The notes beneath the pieces are model-generated. The model made no database searches, was not told where the DNA came from, and saw only the letters and a program-made list of their open reading frames with translations. From Nitrososphaerota archaeon (lineage in GTDB: Archaea > Thermoproteota > EX4484-205 > JAAOZP01), in contig JAAOZP010000017.1 in NCBI GenBank assembly GCA_011605725.1, forward strand, positions 1 through 64,000: a stretch of 64,000 nucleotides of DNA. Direction: 5' to 3'. A program made the translations under genes and the position numbers. Below are positions 44,430 to 53,025 of the stretch, piece by piece. Position 1 is the first letter of the stretch. Each line of letters begins with the position of its first letter.

Positions 44430-44575
44430 GTGGAAGACGGCCGGGGAAAACGCTGGAACCATGGCTGCGCAGGCCGTGTTAAAACCCTTGCGTCTAAGAA
44501 TCATTCCGTCAGCACACAGCCTTGTCCATCAAATAATGGACCGGGCGGGGTGAGCCCTCATGCTGCAAACCGTGA
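44430..44575. other. GC-rich hairpin-forming spacer, candidate structured RNA
   Basis: The 44192-44578 spacer has no gene. Its lower half is very AT-rich, but 44430-44575 is abruptly GC-rich and holds three perfect stems: ACGGCC (44437-44442) with GGCCGT (44472-44477), GTCCAT (44524-44529) with ATGGAC (44536-44541), and GGGC (44543-44546) with GCCC (44554-44557). I do not recognise RNase P, SRP or tRNA elements. Local GC islands in such genomes often mark noncoding RNAs; the strand is undecided. Confidence 0.4.
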
Positions 44576-44578
44576 ACC

Positions 44579-45541
44579 TCAGTAGGAGGATTTTAAAAGC
44601 AGGTCTAAATACCTGTAGCCACCGTCCGGCAGGACTGTAACAATATTTCCACCTTTAAAGTCTCCAGCCGCTTTCAAACAGGCTGAAACATTCGCCCCCG
44701 AAGATACTCCGCACAGCAAACCCTCGATCCTAGCAAGCTGAAGAGTTGTCTGAACAGCCTCTTCATCGCTCACCAGCATGACCTTGTCGACAAGACCCAG
44801 GTTATCCTGAAGGATTTTTGAGACAAAACCCTCTCCAATGCCTTCTATTATATGCGGTATCCCGGTTATCTTTGAAGTACTTATACCGTAAAACATGTTG
44901 TATAGCGCCGGGGAATTCTCAGGCTCGACTGCGATTAAACGCACATCTGGATACTTTTCCCTCAAGGCCTTTCCGACCCCTATAAGCGTCCCGCCGGTTC
45001 CTACTCCTGCGATAAAGGCGTCTATCTTCTCATCCAGTTGCCCGAGGATCTCTCTACCCGTACCCTCATAATGAGCCTTAACATTATCCTCGTTTGAGAA
45101 CTGGTTGACTAGGAAGCCATTAGTCTTTTCAGCTATTTCCTTAGCCTTTCTAACTACGCCCTCCATACCCTCCCTCTCAGGAACTAAAACTATCTTAGCG
45201 TTTAACGCATGCATCATCTGCCGCTTAGCCTTAGCAGTGGTATCCGGCATTACTAAGACAGCGCTGTAGCCTTTAACTGCTGCAACCATCGCGACAGATA
45301 TTCCTGTGTTTCCGCTAGTAGCCTCAACTATGATGGAGCCTGGTTTAAGAAGACCCTTCTCCTCCGCGGAGTTAATTATTTGCAGCGCAACCCTATCCTT
45401 TATGCTTCCCGTCGGGTTTAGGAACTCCAGTTTTGCAAAAATATTTGCTCCTGCTTTTTTCGAGATGCTGCTTAATCTTACTAAAGGGGTTTTTCCTATT
45501 GCACCAAGGACGTTGGGAACTTTCATATCCCGATCAGACAT
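44579..45541 (-). CDS. Cysteine synthase (CysK/CysM type)
   Basis: A 320-residue PLP enzyme of the O-acetyl(phospho)serine sulfhydrylase family. The PLP Lys is K48 in NPTGSIKDR; ATSGNTGISVAMVAA binds substrate, GVGTGGTLIGVGK the PLP phosphate, and GLLCGVSSGAN the C-terminal site. It makes cysteine from activated serine and sulfide. The start is ATG 45541, about 24 bp after a TATA-like GAGTTTATAAG. Confidence 0.9.
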   Translation of the reverse strand: MSDRDMKVPNVLGAIGKTPLVRLSSISKKAGANIFAKLEFLNPTGSIKDRVALQIINSAEEKGLLKPGSIIVEATSGNTGISVAMVAAVKGYSAVLVMPDTTAKAKRQMMHALNAKIVLVPEREGMEGVVRKAKEIAEKTNGFLVNQFSNEDNVKAHYEGTGREILGQLDEKIDAFIAGVGTGGTLIGVGKALREKYPDVRLIAVEPENSPALYNMFYGISTSKITGIPHIIEGIGEGFVSKILQDNLGLVDKVMLVSDEEAVQTTLQLARIEGLLCGVSSGANVSACLKAAGDFKGGNIVTVLPDGGYRYLDLLLKSSY

Positions 45542-45695
45542 GGCTTAGACTGGCTTATCAGCTTATAAACTCTAAGTGTAAAGCCTTTCTGATCCTTGAC
45601 TGATTATGAGAATGCATAGAGGTTTATGAAAAAGCAATTAGGAGGCTTCATAGCCAAAAACATGGGAAAAACATTGTTAACAGAATACCGGGCTA

Positions 45696-46199
45696 TTAAG
45701 ATAGGCGTGCCGTCCCCCTGAATATGGTTAGCATCCTGCCGGCTTCATCATTTAAAGCGCCCGTTCCTCTGACAGCATATAGGCCACCGCCCATCCAGAA
45801 GTACTTTATGTGAAGCGCCAGAGTTATCGAGCGCCCGTCGCAGCTAAGTCTAAGTAGGATAACATTCCTCTCGAGAAGTATGACGCCTTCCGCTTTATCA
45901 ACGCTGTAACTATTCTCGCCGATCTTAATTGTTCCCGTAACTGATTTAACGGGGATAAGATTCTTCCGTTTAACGCCAAGCTCAAGAGTCAAGTCCATAG
46001 TGAGCCTCATCCTTTCATTCTTCTCGTCTATTTTTCTTACAGTCACTCCATTCACATGAATAGAAACCTTTGAGTTTGAGCTCATTGAAGATACTTCTCC
46101 ATCAGGTTCCCCGACGATGTTTAGCGGCAACATAGCTAAAACTACTATCGCCAATAGGCTCATTAACAGCGTCTTTTTGAATTTCTCTATGTTTCTCAT
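45696..46199 (-). CDS. Secreted protein of unknown function
   Basis: A 167-residue protein with an N-terminal signal peptide (KKTLLMSLLAIVVLAMLPL) and a beta-rich mature region ending GRMLTIFRGTARLS. No family is recognised. The ATG at 46199 is preceded by GGAGGTGGTG eight bases upstream; the earlier in-frame ATG at 46214 lies at that site. It is divergent from a membrane protein and winged-helix pair with shared repeated sites between them, suggesting coordinated expression. Confidence 0.7.
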   Translation of the reverse strand: MRNIEKFKKTLLMSLLAIVVLAMLPLNIVGEPDGEVSSMSSNSKVSIHVNGVTVRKIDEKNERMRLTMDLTLELGVKRKNLIPVKSVTGTIKIGENSYSVDKAEGVILLERNVILLRLSCDGRSITLALHIKYFWMGGGLYAVRGTGALNDEAGRMLTIFRGTARLS

Positions 46200-46250
46200 C
46201 TTCACCACCTCCATCTAGAAATGTTTTAACCCTGCTTTTTATATCTGAGG

Positions 46251-46304
46251 CATGATTCGTATGGATGATTCGTCCATAAACTTTAAAAATATTGATGAAT
46301 CAAC
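46251..46304. promoter_or_regulatory. Repeated ATGATTCGT-type operator-like sites in a divergent promoter
   Basis: ATGATTCGT occurs at 46252-46260 and 46265-46273, 13 bp apart, and an inverted near-copy TTGATTCATC is on the minus strand at 46294-46303. They lie between a minus-strand TATA (46236-46246) for the secreted protein and a plus-strand TATA (46281-46290) for the membrane protein. Likely sites for the winged-helix regulator encoded in the same cluster. Confidence 0.5.
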
Positions 46305-46317
46305 ATTTTAGACAATC

Positions 46318-46947
46318 TTGGACGGCTTACTGTTCCTATCCATTCTTACGGAGCCGGTGTGCGCAGTAATCAGCTTCATAATAAGTTATTATGCGTATAA
46401 GGGTTATAGAATATCGTCTGCCAGTAAACTTTTTCTACTGCATCTAGGGTTTTTATTGCTGGGTGTAAGCCTGCTGCTCCGCTTTATAACATTCGGCTTT
46501 CTCATCGCGTTGCGAATATCAGAACCATTGTTTCAAGCTTTAAGATCAAAAGTTCTTCTCGGAGGAATAGTTTTCTCCTCCCTTCAGCTGATTGCTTACG
46601 TTCTCTTCTCCGTATCGTACACCTCAAAGGCAGAATCATTCCAAGAGAATGGAAAAAATCTAGCTATTCTTCCAGGCATATACATCATCTTCTTCAACCC
46701 TCTTTTAGAACTTATCTCTCTCACTATACTCGGCTACGTTTTGGCCCGTGCTTTAATACTCTTCATTTATAAAACTGAAGGAAACTCCCTTCTAGTCCTA
46801 CTGGGTTTCACCTGTTTCTTCATAAGCCACCTTTTCTTCCTCTTCGCGACATTAGGTGAAGCACTTGTTTTCCTCGGCCAGATGATACAGCTCCTCGGCT
46901 ACATATTCTTTTTAATAATGTTGACACGGGTGGCCAGGTCGGTTTGA
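46318..46947 (+). CDS. Polytopic membrane protein, 7TM-like, unknown function
   Basis: A 209-residue protein with about six to seven hydrophobic helices and short loops; no family is recognised. It starts at TTG 46318, 30 bp after a TATA (CTTTAAAAAT), hence leaderless. Its stop overlaps the TTG start of the winged-helix gene by four bases, so the two are coupled. This arrangement, a membrane protein coupled to a small winged-helix protein, suggests signal reception at the membrane. Confidence 0.75.
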   Translation: MDGLLFLSILTEPVCAVISFIISYYAYKGYRISSASKLFLLHLGFLLLGVSLLLRFITFGFLIALRISEPLFQALRSKVLLGGIVFSSLQLIAYVLFSVSYTSKAESFQENGKNLAILPGIYIIFFNPLLELISLTILGYVLARALILFIYKTEGNSLLVLLGFTCFFISHLFFLFATLGEALVFLGQMIQLLGYIFFLIMLTRVARSV

Positions 46948-47231
46948 CTGCTCCAAAGGAGTATCGTTCAAAGGCACGCATATACTTCGACATACTGAAT
47001 CAAATAGCCGAGGAAGGTGGTAGAGCTGGACCCACACGTATTCTTTACGGTGCAAACCTGTCGCATGACCGTCTGACTAAACACTTGGCCCAGCTTATCA
47101 ACCTAGGGTTAATCGTTGAGGAAAAGGAGGAGGACAGGGTGTTCTACTCTTTAACTGAGAAAGGAATGGCTTTTATCCAAGAGTTTCGCCGGATACAGGC
47201 TTTCGCCAAAGCCTTTGGAATACCTATTTGA
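46944..47231 (+). CDS. Winged-helix DNA-binding protein
   Basis: A 95-residue wHTH protein. DILNQIAEEGGRAGPTRILYGANLSHDRLTKHLAQLINLGLIVEE is the DNA-binding domain, with a wing (DRVFYSLTEKG) and a short C-terminal helix. It resembles archaeal SSO0387/wHTH_45-like regulators. Translationally coupled to the membrane protein; probable regulator of the repeat-bearing divergent promoter. Confidence 0.85.
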   Translation: MTAPKEYRSKARIYFDILNQIAEEGGRAGPTRILYGANLSHDRLTKHLAQLINLGLIVEEKEEDRVFYSLTEKGMAFIQEFRRIQAFAKAFGIPI

Positions 47232-47352
47232 AAAACCTTCACAATGCCTTTAGCAGCCAGCAATAAACAGTTAAACAGAGTTCAGAATCAATCTTCTCGG
47301 CTTCAAGCATGGAAAGATTTATGAGTGTAAGCAGGAGATTATAATACTGGTA

Positions 47353-48141
47353 ATGGAGACAATCGCCAAGATTAACGAGCCGCTTCACGGTTATGTTCAG
47401 GAGATAGCGTTAATCCCTGTGAATAAGCTTAAGGTTATAGAGGTTCAGAGAAAACCATCTGCTCCACATGTTAAGAGGCTTAAAAGCTCGATTAAGAAGA
47501 TAGGCTTCACCATACCGCTGATAGTTGTCAGAAGAGGGGAGGATAACATAATAATCGACGGTCAGCACAGGTTTCTGGCAGCGAAGGAGCTTGGGATAAA
47601 AGAATTGCCTGCGATAATAATACCGGAGAAGTATGCGCACAACCTGATGGAGCTTAACGTTGAGAAGCAGATGTCGCTGAGGGAGAGGGCTTACGTTGCG
47701 CTCAATGTCTACAGGATGTATTTGAATGAAAACCCGTCTATGAAGGAGGACGATGGGAGAATAATGGATTCTATAGAGTACGCGTACTACGTTACTCTTG
47801 GAGTAGCTTATGAGAAGAAGCCTAGGGTATCGGGATCGCCCTACGAGCCATTATTGAAGAAAGTGGACGGTTTTCTCTCGAAGCCGCTGAAAGACGCTTT
47901 TGTCGAAAGAGAGAGGAGGGCGGGAATCATAATAGAGACCGATGATTTAACCAGGGATGTTGTAAAGAAAGTCAAAGAATTGGGGGTTGAACACGAGTTC
48001 CTGTACAACGAGGTCGTTTCTTTCTGCAACCCTATGAAGAGGAAGAAGAAGGTTTCGCAGAGCTTCGACAACATTTTCAGCGCGCTGCAGAAGAACTTGA
48101 AGGACCTAGCTCAAAACCCTGAGAAAATTTTAAGGAAGTAG
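47353..48141 (+). CDS. ParB/sulfiredoxin-like domain protein
   Basis: A 262-residue protein with an N-terminal ParB/Srx fold: IPVNKLKVIEVQRKPS, the HVKRLKSSIKKIGFTIPLIV helix and the DGQHRFLAAKELG motif, which in ParB binds CTP. The C-terminal 130 residues are a charged helical region of unknown function, without the helix-turn-helix region of plasmid ParB. There is no parA nearby. A role in DNA metabolism or in nucleotide-dependent switching is possible; this is a stand-alone archaeal gene. Confidence 0.82.
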   Translation: METIAKINEPLHGYVQEIALIPVNKLKVIEVQRKPSAPHVKRLKSSIKKIGFTIPLIVVRRGEDNIIIDGQHRFLAAKELGIKELPAIIIPEKYAHNLMELNVEKQMSLRERAYVALNVYRMYLNENPSMKEDDGRIMDSIEYAYYVTLGVAYEKKPRVSGSPYEPLLKKVDGFLSKPLKDAFVERERRAGIIIETDDLTRDVVKKVKELGVEHEFLYNEVVSFCNPMKRKKKVSQSFDNIFSALQKNLKDLAQNPEKILRK

Positions 48142-48159
48142 CGTAAATAAGGCTCACGG

Positions 48160-48975
48160 CTACGGTTTGGTGATCATTCTCACTGTAGCTAGCAGCAAAA
48201 TGGTGCCCAACAACAGTTTCAGAAGATCTTCGCTTACAGCGGTTGCGAGGCTGGCTCCAATATACGAGCCTAGGACTGAGGCGGAGCCCATCGTTAACCC
48301 GACGGCAACACCATAATTATTCAAGTGGCCTATGCGCCAGTGCTTCATGAAGCCGGCTAATATGGTCGGGATGGAAACCAGCAGGCTTACTGTCCCCGCT
48401 ATTTTAACTGGGAGTCCAAATAAGTAAATAAGGGCGGGAATTCTATACTCTCCTCCTGCAACTCCCAGCAGGCCTGAAACAATCCCGATTAGAAGGCCGA
48501 TGAGTATCGAGAGGCCGATTTCAATCAGGTACGGGAATGAGATGCTTGAAATTGGCCATTCCACCAACGGGTCTAGAATCATCCTCAGTCCTGCTGCAAT
48601 CAAAAGTGCTATTAGAGACTTCCTTAACAGGCTTTCATTTATCCTTCCAGACAGGCGTGCGCCAATATACCCGCCTAAGATTGAGCCGGGAGACATGAAT
48701 AGTGCGATGGCGGTTACCTCTGGGTTGATCAGGCCGCCCCAATACCTTATGGTAAACGAGACGGAGACTGTTAAGAGCCCGATCAACAGGTTTGTAACTA
48801 TTGAGAGCAGAACTGGTAAATCCAGAAGGTGGAGCAGGACGGGTATTCTGAACTCTCCTCCCCCCACGCCCAGTAGCCCGGATGCTAAACCAATTGAAAA
48901 ACCAGAGAATGCGCAAATAAGGAGTTTACCCGTTTTGAATCCGTGAGCCAAGCTTTTTAGAGTGCCGTACACCAT
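48160..48975 (-). CDS. TauE/SafE-family sulfite/anion exporter
   Basis: A 271-residue membrane protein with an internal duplication: GLLGVGGGEFRIPVLLHLL in the first half and GLLGVAGGEYRIPALIYLF in the second, each starting a set of four or so helices. TauE/SafE proteins export sulfite, sulfoacetate or related anions. The ATG at 48975 fits a TATA (GATTTAAATACGC) about 30 bp upstream; the GTG at 48990 is too close. Near a flavin reductase gene, but no sulfonate pathway is visible. Confidence 0.87.
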   Translation of the reverse strand: MVYGTLKSLAHGFKTGKLLICAFSGFSIGLASGLLGVGGGEFRIPVLLHLLDLPVLLSIVTNLLIGLLTVSVSFTIRYWGGLINPEVTAIALFMSPGSILGGYIGARLSGRINESLLRKSLIALLIAAGLRMILDPLVEWPISSISFPYLIEIGLSILIGLLIGIVSGLLGVAGGEYRIPALIYLFGLPVKIAGTVSLLVSIPTILAGFMKHWRIGHLNNYGVAVGLTMGSASVLGSYIGASLATAVSEDLLKLLLGTILLLATVRMITKP

Positions 48976-49032
48976 TCTTAGTGCTCCCACAGATCTATTG
49001 CGTATTTAAATCTGTGACGCACGTTGCCGGTT

Positions 49033-49533
49033 TTACTCTACGACCATCCTTTCCGAAACGGTTGTAAAAACGTTCTTAGAATAGTGTAAGACCGGTTGAA
49101 AGTCGAGTTTTTCAACATGCTCCTCTAAAACCTTTCCCACGACGAGCCAATGGTCTCCAAACTCCTTGAACAGCTCCACTCTACACTCCAGCTGGACCGG
49201 CATGTTTCTCACGAGCGGTGGCTTAACAGCCTTAGCCATTCTTGTCTCCAACCCAAGTAGGGTGAACTTGTCAACCTCTCTCCCAGATTTCGTGCCGCAC
49301 GCCCAAACCCTATTAATCATCTCCATCGGAGGAATGGCTAATACGAATTCTCCAACTTCCCTCAGGTTTTCAAAGGTCTTCCTCCTAGGGGAGACTGCAA
49401 ATGCAACATACTTTGGCTCAAAGCTTATGGGCATTAGGAATGAGAAGGCAGCGATATTCGGTTTTCCTTGACGGTCGCAGGTGATCACGAGACCAGTTAC
49501 CCTTGGGAATATGATTTCGCTAATCCTAGTCAT
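49033..49533 (-). CDS. Flavin reductase-like (FMN-binding split barrel) protein
   Basis: A 166-residue flavin reductase domain protein: PRVTGLVITCDRQGKPNIAAFSFLMPIS, AVSPRRKTFENLREVGEFVLAI and the late HWLVVGKVLEEHVEK. It probably binds FMN and transfers electrons from NAD(P)H or another donor. The start ATG 49533 is about 29 bp after a TATA-like AAAATTTAAC, so leaderless. The partner is not known. Confidence 0.9.
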   Translation of the reverse strand: MTRISEIIFPRVTGLVITCDRQGKPNIAAFSFLMPISFEPKYVAFAVSPRRKTFENLREVGEFVLAIPPMEMINRVWACGTKSGREVDKFTLLGLETRMAKAVKPPLVRNMPVQLECRVELFKEFGDHWLVVGKVLEEHVEKLDFQPVLHYSKNVFTTVSERMVVE

Positions 49534-49633
49534 ATTTAAGACTAGGAAAGCTGGACTGTTAAATTTTTCACTGAATAATGCTTTAGGAACGGCATTTGCT
49601 CGACCAACCCTGTTGGTGGGTTAGGCAAGCTGA

Positions 49634-50257
49634 CTACCTGCCTTCCAGAATCTCCCTTATCCTTCTCAGCTCGGCTAGTATCTGCTGATCCACCCCTACT
49701 TGCGGAGCTGTTTCCACACCGGCTTCAACAGCCACTGGCCTAAGACTCCTAACCATGTCTAGAATGAAGCTCCTCACCTCTTCGACGTTCTTAATGCCTT
49801 GGAGAACCGCTTCCGCAACCCCGTAGCCGCCTCCGGTAGCAACATGATACCCGGCTGTTTGAACACGAAGCTCCCATAGGCCTAAGACTCTGGAGACAGG
49901 CCCCTGCCGAATGTCGACGTTAGTTATACGGTTGTAAGGCACTATGCTCTTCTGCTTCCACCACACCCCCTTCTCAACAATTATTTCGCTCTCAGTAAAA
50001 GTGTAGGACAAGCATTGGTAATACAGGTTTATCCAAATAATCGAGGGGATAAGTATTAGGAGGAATACGATTGTGAGGATGAACACGACTGTCGTGAGAA
50101 CCTCTAGGCCAAGAGTGAGAGGGGAGAGCATTATTAAGATGCTTATGAGGCATAGTGGAAAGACGAGGACTAGTGTTAAACCGATTAGAAGGTAGATGTA
50201 TTGAAGCTTCTTGAAAGACGGGCCCGGCTTAAACCTTTCACCAACTCTAACATTCAT
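49634..50257 (-). CDS. Membrane protein with bacterial PH (bPH2) domain
   Basis: A 207-residue protein: two membrane helices (about 20-75), then the PH-like domain with YTFTESEIIVEKGVWWKQKSIVPY and RITNVDIRQGPVSRVLGLWELRV. These YdbS/YdbT-like proteins are common and uncharacterised. The ATG at 50257 is about 39 bp after a TATA (CTTATATACG, 50291-50300); the TTG at 50275 is a weaker option. C-terminal residues are rich in charged helix, possibly a coiled coil. Confidence 0.78.
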   Translation of the reverse strand: MNVRVGERFKPGPSFKKLQYIYLLIGLTLVLVFPLCLISILIMLSPLTLGLEVLTTVVFILTIVFLLILIPSIIWINLYYQCLSYTFTESEIIVEKGVWWKQKSIVPYNRITNVDIRQGPVSRVLGLWELRVQTAGYHVATGGGYGVAEAVLQGIKNVEEVRSFILDMVRSLRPVAVEAGVETAPQVGVDQQILAELRRIREILEGR

Positions 50258-50478
50258 GCACGTTACTTGTTTCAACAGCAGTATCTACGTATATAAGACT
50301 TTTCCAGCGATTTGCAACAGGTTTTGAAAAAGCTATTTTTCCCGCTCGCCCCGCGGAAAGATGCGAGAAAGCATTATGGAGCGGCTGAGTGCAGCCTGCG
50401 AAAAACACGGTTCAGCTTCCCATGCTGAAGGCAAGCCTCGGGAGCTATGGTCTTCCAATATTTCCCAGGAAAACCGTT

Positions 50479-50979
50479 TTATTGTTGGGCCTCTACCTCT
50501 CTGAAACCGTTCTCCACATACTGGAGGCCTCTCCGAAGCATTTTGAAAACCTTCTTTCCGGCCTCGACACCTGTTTCACTCACAAAGCCCCTCTTTATCA
50601 GTATGCTCATGTACTGCCTGGGGTTTTCAAGCCCGCTTAGCCTAGCCTCCTCCTTAAACTTCTCCACATCCTCGTAAGTAAAATCTCTTTTCTCAACCAT
50701 GTACAGGTAGTAGCCGATCAACAGTATCTTCTCATAGCCCTTCAGCATATCCGGCTCCCTGCCAATCCTTTTAGCCTCTTCGGCGAGAAACTCGGTGAAG
50801 GTGATGCCCTGAGGCGGAGGCTGCGGCTCAATTACTCTAGCAGGCTCAAGCTTCTCCTGGAGAAACTCGTTCTTAAGCCTGTCGAAAGTAGTCTCTACAA
50901 ACTCCCTGCTGCCCCAGACCTCCACTTCAACGTCCCTCTTCCTAACCCTCACACCGTATTCCGGTTCACCGTTTTGCAT
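50479..50979 (-). CDS. Archaeal conserved-looking protein of unknown function
   Basis: A 166-residue cytoplasmic protein. The N-terminal VEVEVWGSREFVETTFDRL resembles a beta-alpha unit seen in other uncharacterised archaeal proteins; a proline-rich linker follows; the C-terminal 90 residues form a helical domain reminiscent of a winged helix (KGYEKILLIGYYLYMVEKRDFTYEDVEKF, then NPRQYMSILIKRGFV). The ATG at 50979 is chosen. It lies just after the XPD-like helicase gene on the same strand, but no role can be stated. Confidence 0.7.
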   Translation of the reverse strand: MQNGEPEYGVRVRKRDVEVEVWGSREFVETTFDRLKNEFLQEKLEPARVIEPQPPPQGITFTEFLAEEAKRIGREPDMLKGYEKILLIGYYLYMVEKRDFTYEDVEKFKEEARLSGLENPRQYMSILIKRGFVSETGVEAGKKVFKMLRRGLQYVENGFREVEAQQ

Positions 50980-51024
50980 ATTCAAGCCGGGGAAGCATGT
51001 TTCTCAAAGAAATATAAGGCTTTC

Positions 51025-52995
51025 TCAGGAGAGGAACCCGCTTATCTCCCTCACGAGGTTTTCAATCTTCAAATGGGACTGCATGTCCTCCCTCCAGTCG
51101 GGGGGAAGCTTATCTCTTAGTCTTCCATATATCCTGCTGTCCATGATTACTATAACACCCCTATCCTGCTGGCTTCTTATAAGCCTACCCGCCATCTGGG
51201 CTAAGGCAACTATGCATGGCGTGGTGCTAGCATATTCGAAAGCTTTTTCGCCAAACTTCTTCTCATAGTATTTTAAAAGAGCCTCATGCATCTCACTCCT
51301 TTTAGGATAGGGTAGGCCGACTATTACGACTGCGGAAAGGAGGGAGGAGCCCTCGCTCGTAAGGTCCACACCCTCGCTTATCTTGCCCCTGGCAACACCT
51401 ACCGCCACACAATTATCGTTATCCTTGAGGAATCTTAACACATCCCTAACCCTGGTCTTCAAGTCCTCCCTTATTATCGGACGGCTTATCATGATTCTCG
51501 CTGAAACCCTCTCCATCAGCTCGTAAGACGGAAAGTATACTGCTACCCTCCCGTTTACTGATTCAATTATTCTCTCGAGTCTCTCAGCTATCCTGCCCAC
51601 CATCTCCTCCCTAAGCTCATACTTGGTTGTCACAGCCCTGTCCACGAGAATCAGCCTGTTTTCCCTTTTAAACGGCGAGGGAAGGGAGAGCGTCACCACC
51701 CGGTGCTCATCCAAGCCTAAAACATCCTTATAGTAGTTGAAGTCCCATAGTGTTCCAGACATTAAAACGGCTGACCTGACCCTGTTCAGGCTTCGCGTCG
51801 CCCTTGAAACATCCAGCGAGCATATTCCAATCCTCACTATCCTCCTGCCGCCAGCATCCTTCTCAACCCTAGCATACCTCACAGTGTCCTCAGAGTCTTC
51901 GGAAACCCATTTTTGAACAAACTCGGCGATCCTTCCAAGGTGTGACACAGGTGGCTTCCCGGAATCCATTTTCATCGAAACTATTCTTTCAGATTCATCC
52001 ATCATTTTCTGAAGGATTTCAAGCACTTTTCCCCCTGGAAGGCTAAGGGCCTTGAACAGAGAAGCTTCTTCCCCTTCTAAAACATGGTTCTCCCCTACGC
52101 CCACCTGCTTCAAAGCGTTTCTACCAAGCCTATCCATGAAAGCTTTGAAAAGCCTTATGAAACGTTTTTCTTCAAACCCGTACTCTACAGCCTCTTTCCA
52201 AGCTCTTAACAGGGTTCTCGTGGAAACCTCGTCTGAGAGAAGCCCTGAAGCAGCGGAAGGTAGGGAATGAGCCTCGTCGAAAACAATGTTCACACTGCTC
52301 ATCTGCATCCTCCCCCTGGCGAATATGCTTCTTCTAGCCTCATCTATCAGAAAATGATTGTAGTTGCCTATTATAACGTCTGATTCCGCAGCAGCCAGCC
52401 TGGTGAGTTCATACGGACACATGCCTCGTGAGGAAGCCTCCTCGTATACTTCCTCCGGGGTTAAGACCCGTTTGACACTGGTCTCCTCCAGAAAAACCAT
52501 TGCCTTCCTAGAGGGCCTCCAGTCCCTGAAGACTTCAGTGTAGAAGGTGCATAAGGATCCTGAAGCATTCTTCTTAAGCCTGCTGCAATACGTTAGGAAG
52601 CTCCGGTAATCCATTCTCCCAACATCCATCCTCCCCCTGGCTAAGGGGCACATCTCCTGCCTGCTCACCATCAGCGTTGCCCTGAGGACTGCCCCAGTTT
52701 TTTCAGCAATCGTCTTAAGCTCCCTAGCGTATATTTCAAGCTCGTTCCTAGTCCTAGTCAGGATGAACAGTTTCCCAACCTCCTCAATCTCCCTCGCCAT
52801 CAAGTATGCTGTTAAAACTGAAACTGATTTCCCGGTTCCACATGGAGACGATAATAACCCTATCCTCCCCCTGGTGAAAACGTTGAGTATGAACCCTATT
52901 GCTTCAAGCTGGTGCCCCCTGAACTCTGAATAGGGAAAGTATTTTCTAGCCCATTTCTCAACCGTCTGGTGCAAAGGCTTCCGCATCCTAATCAT
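51025..52995 (-). CDS. XPD/Rad3/DinG-type Fe-S DNA helicase
   Basis: A 656-residue superfamily 2 helicase. Walker A is SSPCGTGKS (about 50-58), the DEAH box is FDEAH (about 239-243), and four cysteines in a spaced set (C116, C137, C149, C193) form the [4Fe-4S] domain typical of XPD. The C-terminal motor has VGLPYPKR and AQMAGRLIRSQQDRG (motif VI). It unwinds 5'-3' and probably acts in repair or transcription-coupled processes. Several in-frame starts exist (GTG 53019, ATG 52995, ATG 52986); the ATG at 52995 is preferred. Confidence 0.92.
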   Translation of the reverse strand: MIRMRKPLHQTVEKWARKYFPYSEFRGHQLEAIGFILNVFTRGRIGLLSSPCGTGKSVSVLTAYLMAREIEEVGKLFILTRTRNELEIYARELKTIAEKTGAVLRATLMVSRQEMCPLARGRMDVGRMDYRSFLTYCSRLKKNASGSLCTFYTEVFRDWRPSRKAMVFLEETSVKRVLTPEEVYEEASSRGMCPYELTRLAAAESDVIIGNYNHFLIDEARRSIFARGRMQMSSVNIVFDEAHSLPSAASGLLSDEVSTRTLLRAWKEAVEYGFEEKRFIRLFKAFMDRLGRNALKQVGVGENHVLEGEEASLFKALSLPGGKVLEILQKMMDESERIVSMKMDSGKPPVSHLGRIAEFVQKWVSEDSEDTVRYARVEKDAGGRRIVRIGICSLDVSRATRSLNRVRSAVLMSGTLWDFNYYKDVLGLDEHRVVTLSLPSPFKRENRLILVDRAVTTKYELREEMVGRIAERLERIIESVNGRVAVYFPSYELMERVSARIMISRPIIREDLKTRVRDVLRFLKDNDNCVAVGVARGKISEGVDLTSEGSSLLSAVVIVGLPYPKRSEMHEALLKYYEKKFGEKAFEYASTTPCIVALAQMAGRLIRSQQDRGVIVIMDSRIYGRLRDKLPPDWREDMQSHLKIENLVREISGFLS

Positions 52996-53025
52996 GGATA
53001 CGCTTAAAAGCGTTAACACGCTTGC

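Noticed and set aside
47353..48141. Plasmid partition locus or integrated plasmid
   Set aside because: No ParA, replication initiator, integrase or attachment repeat is nearby; the context is ordinary chromosomal genes.
50361..50640. Plus-strand frames over the start of the 50479-50979 gene
   Set aside because: They run antisense to a coherent protein and show no family match.
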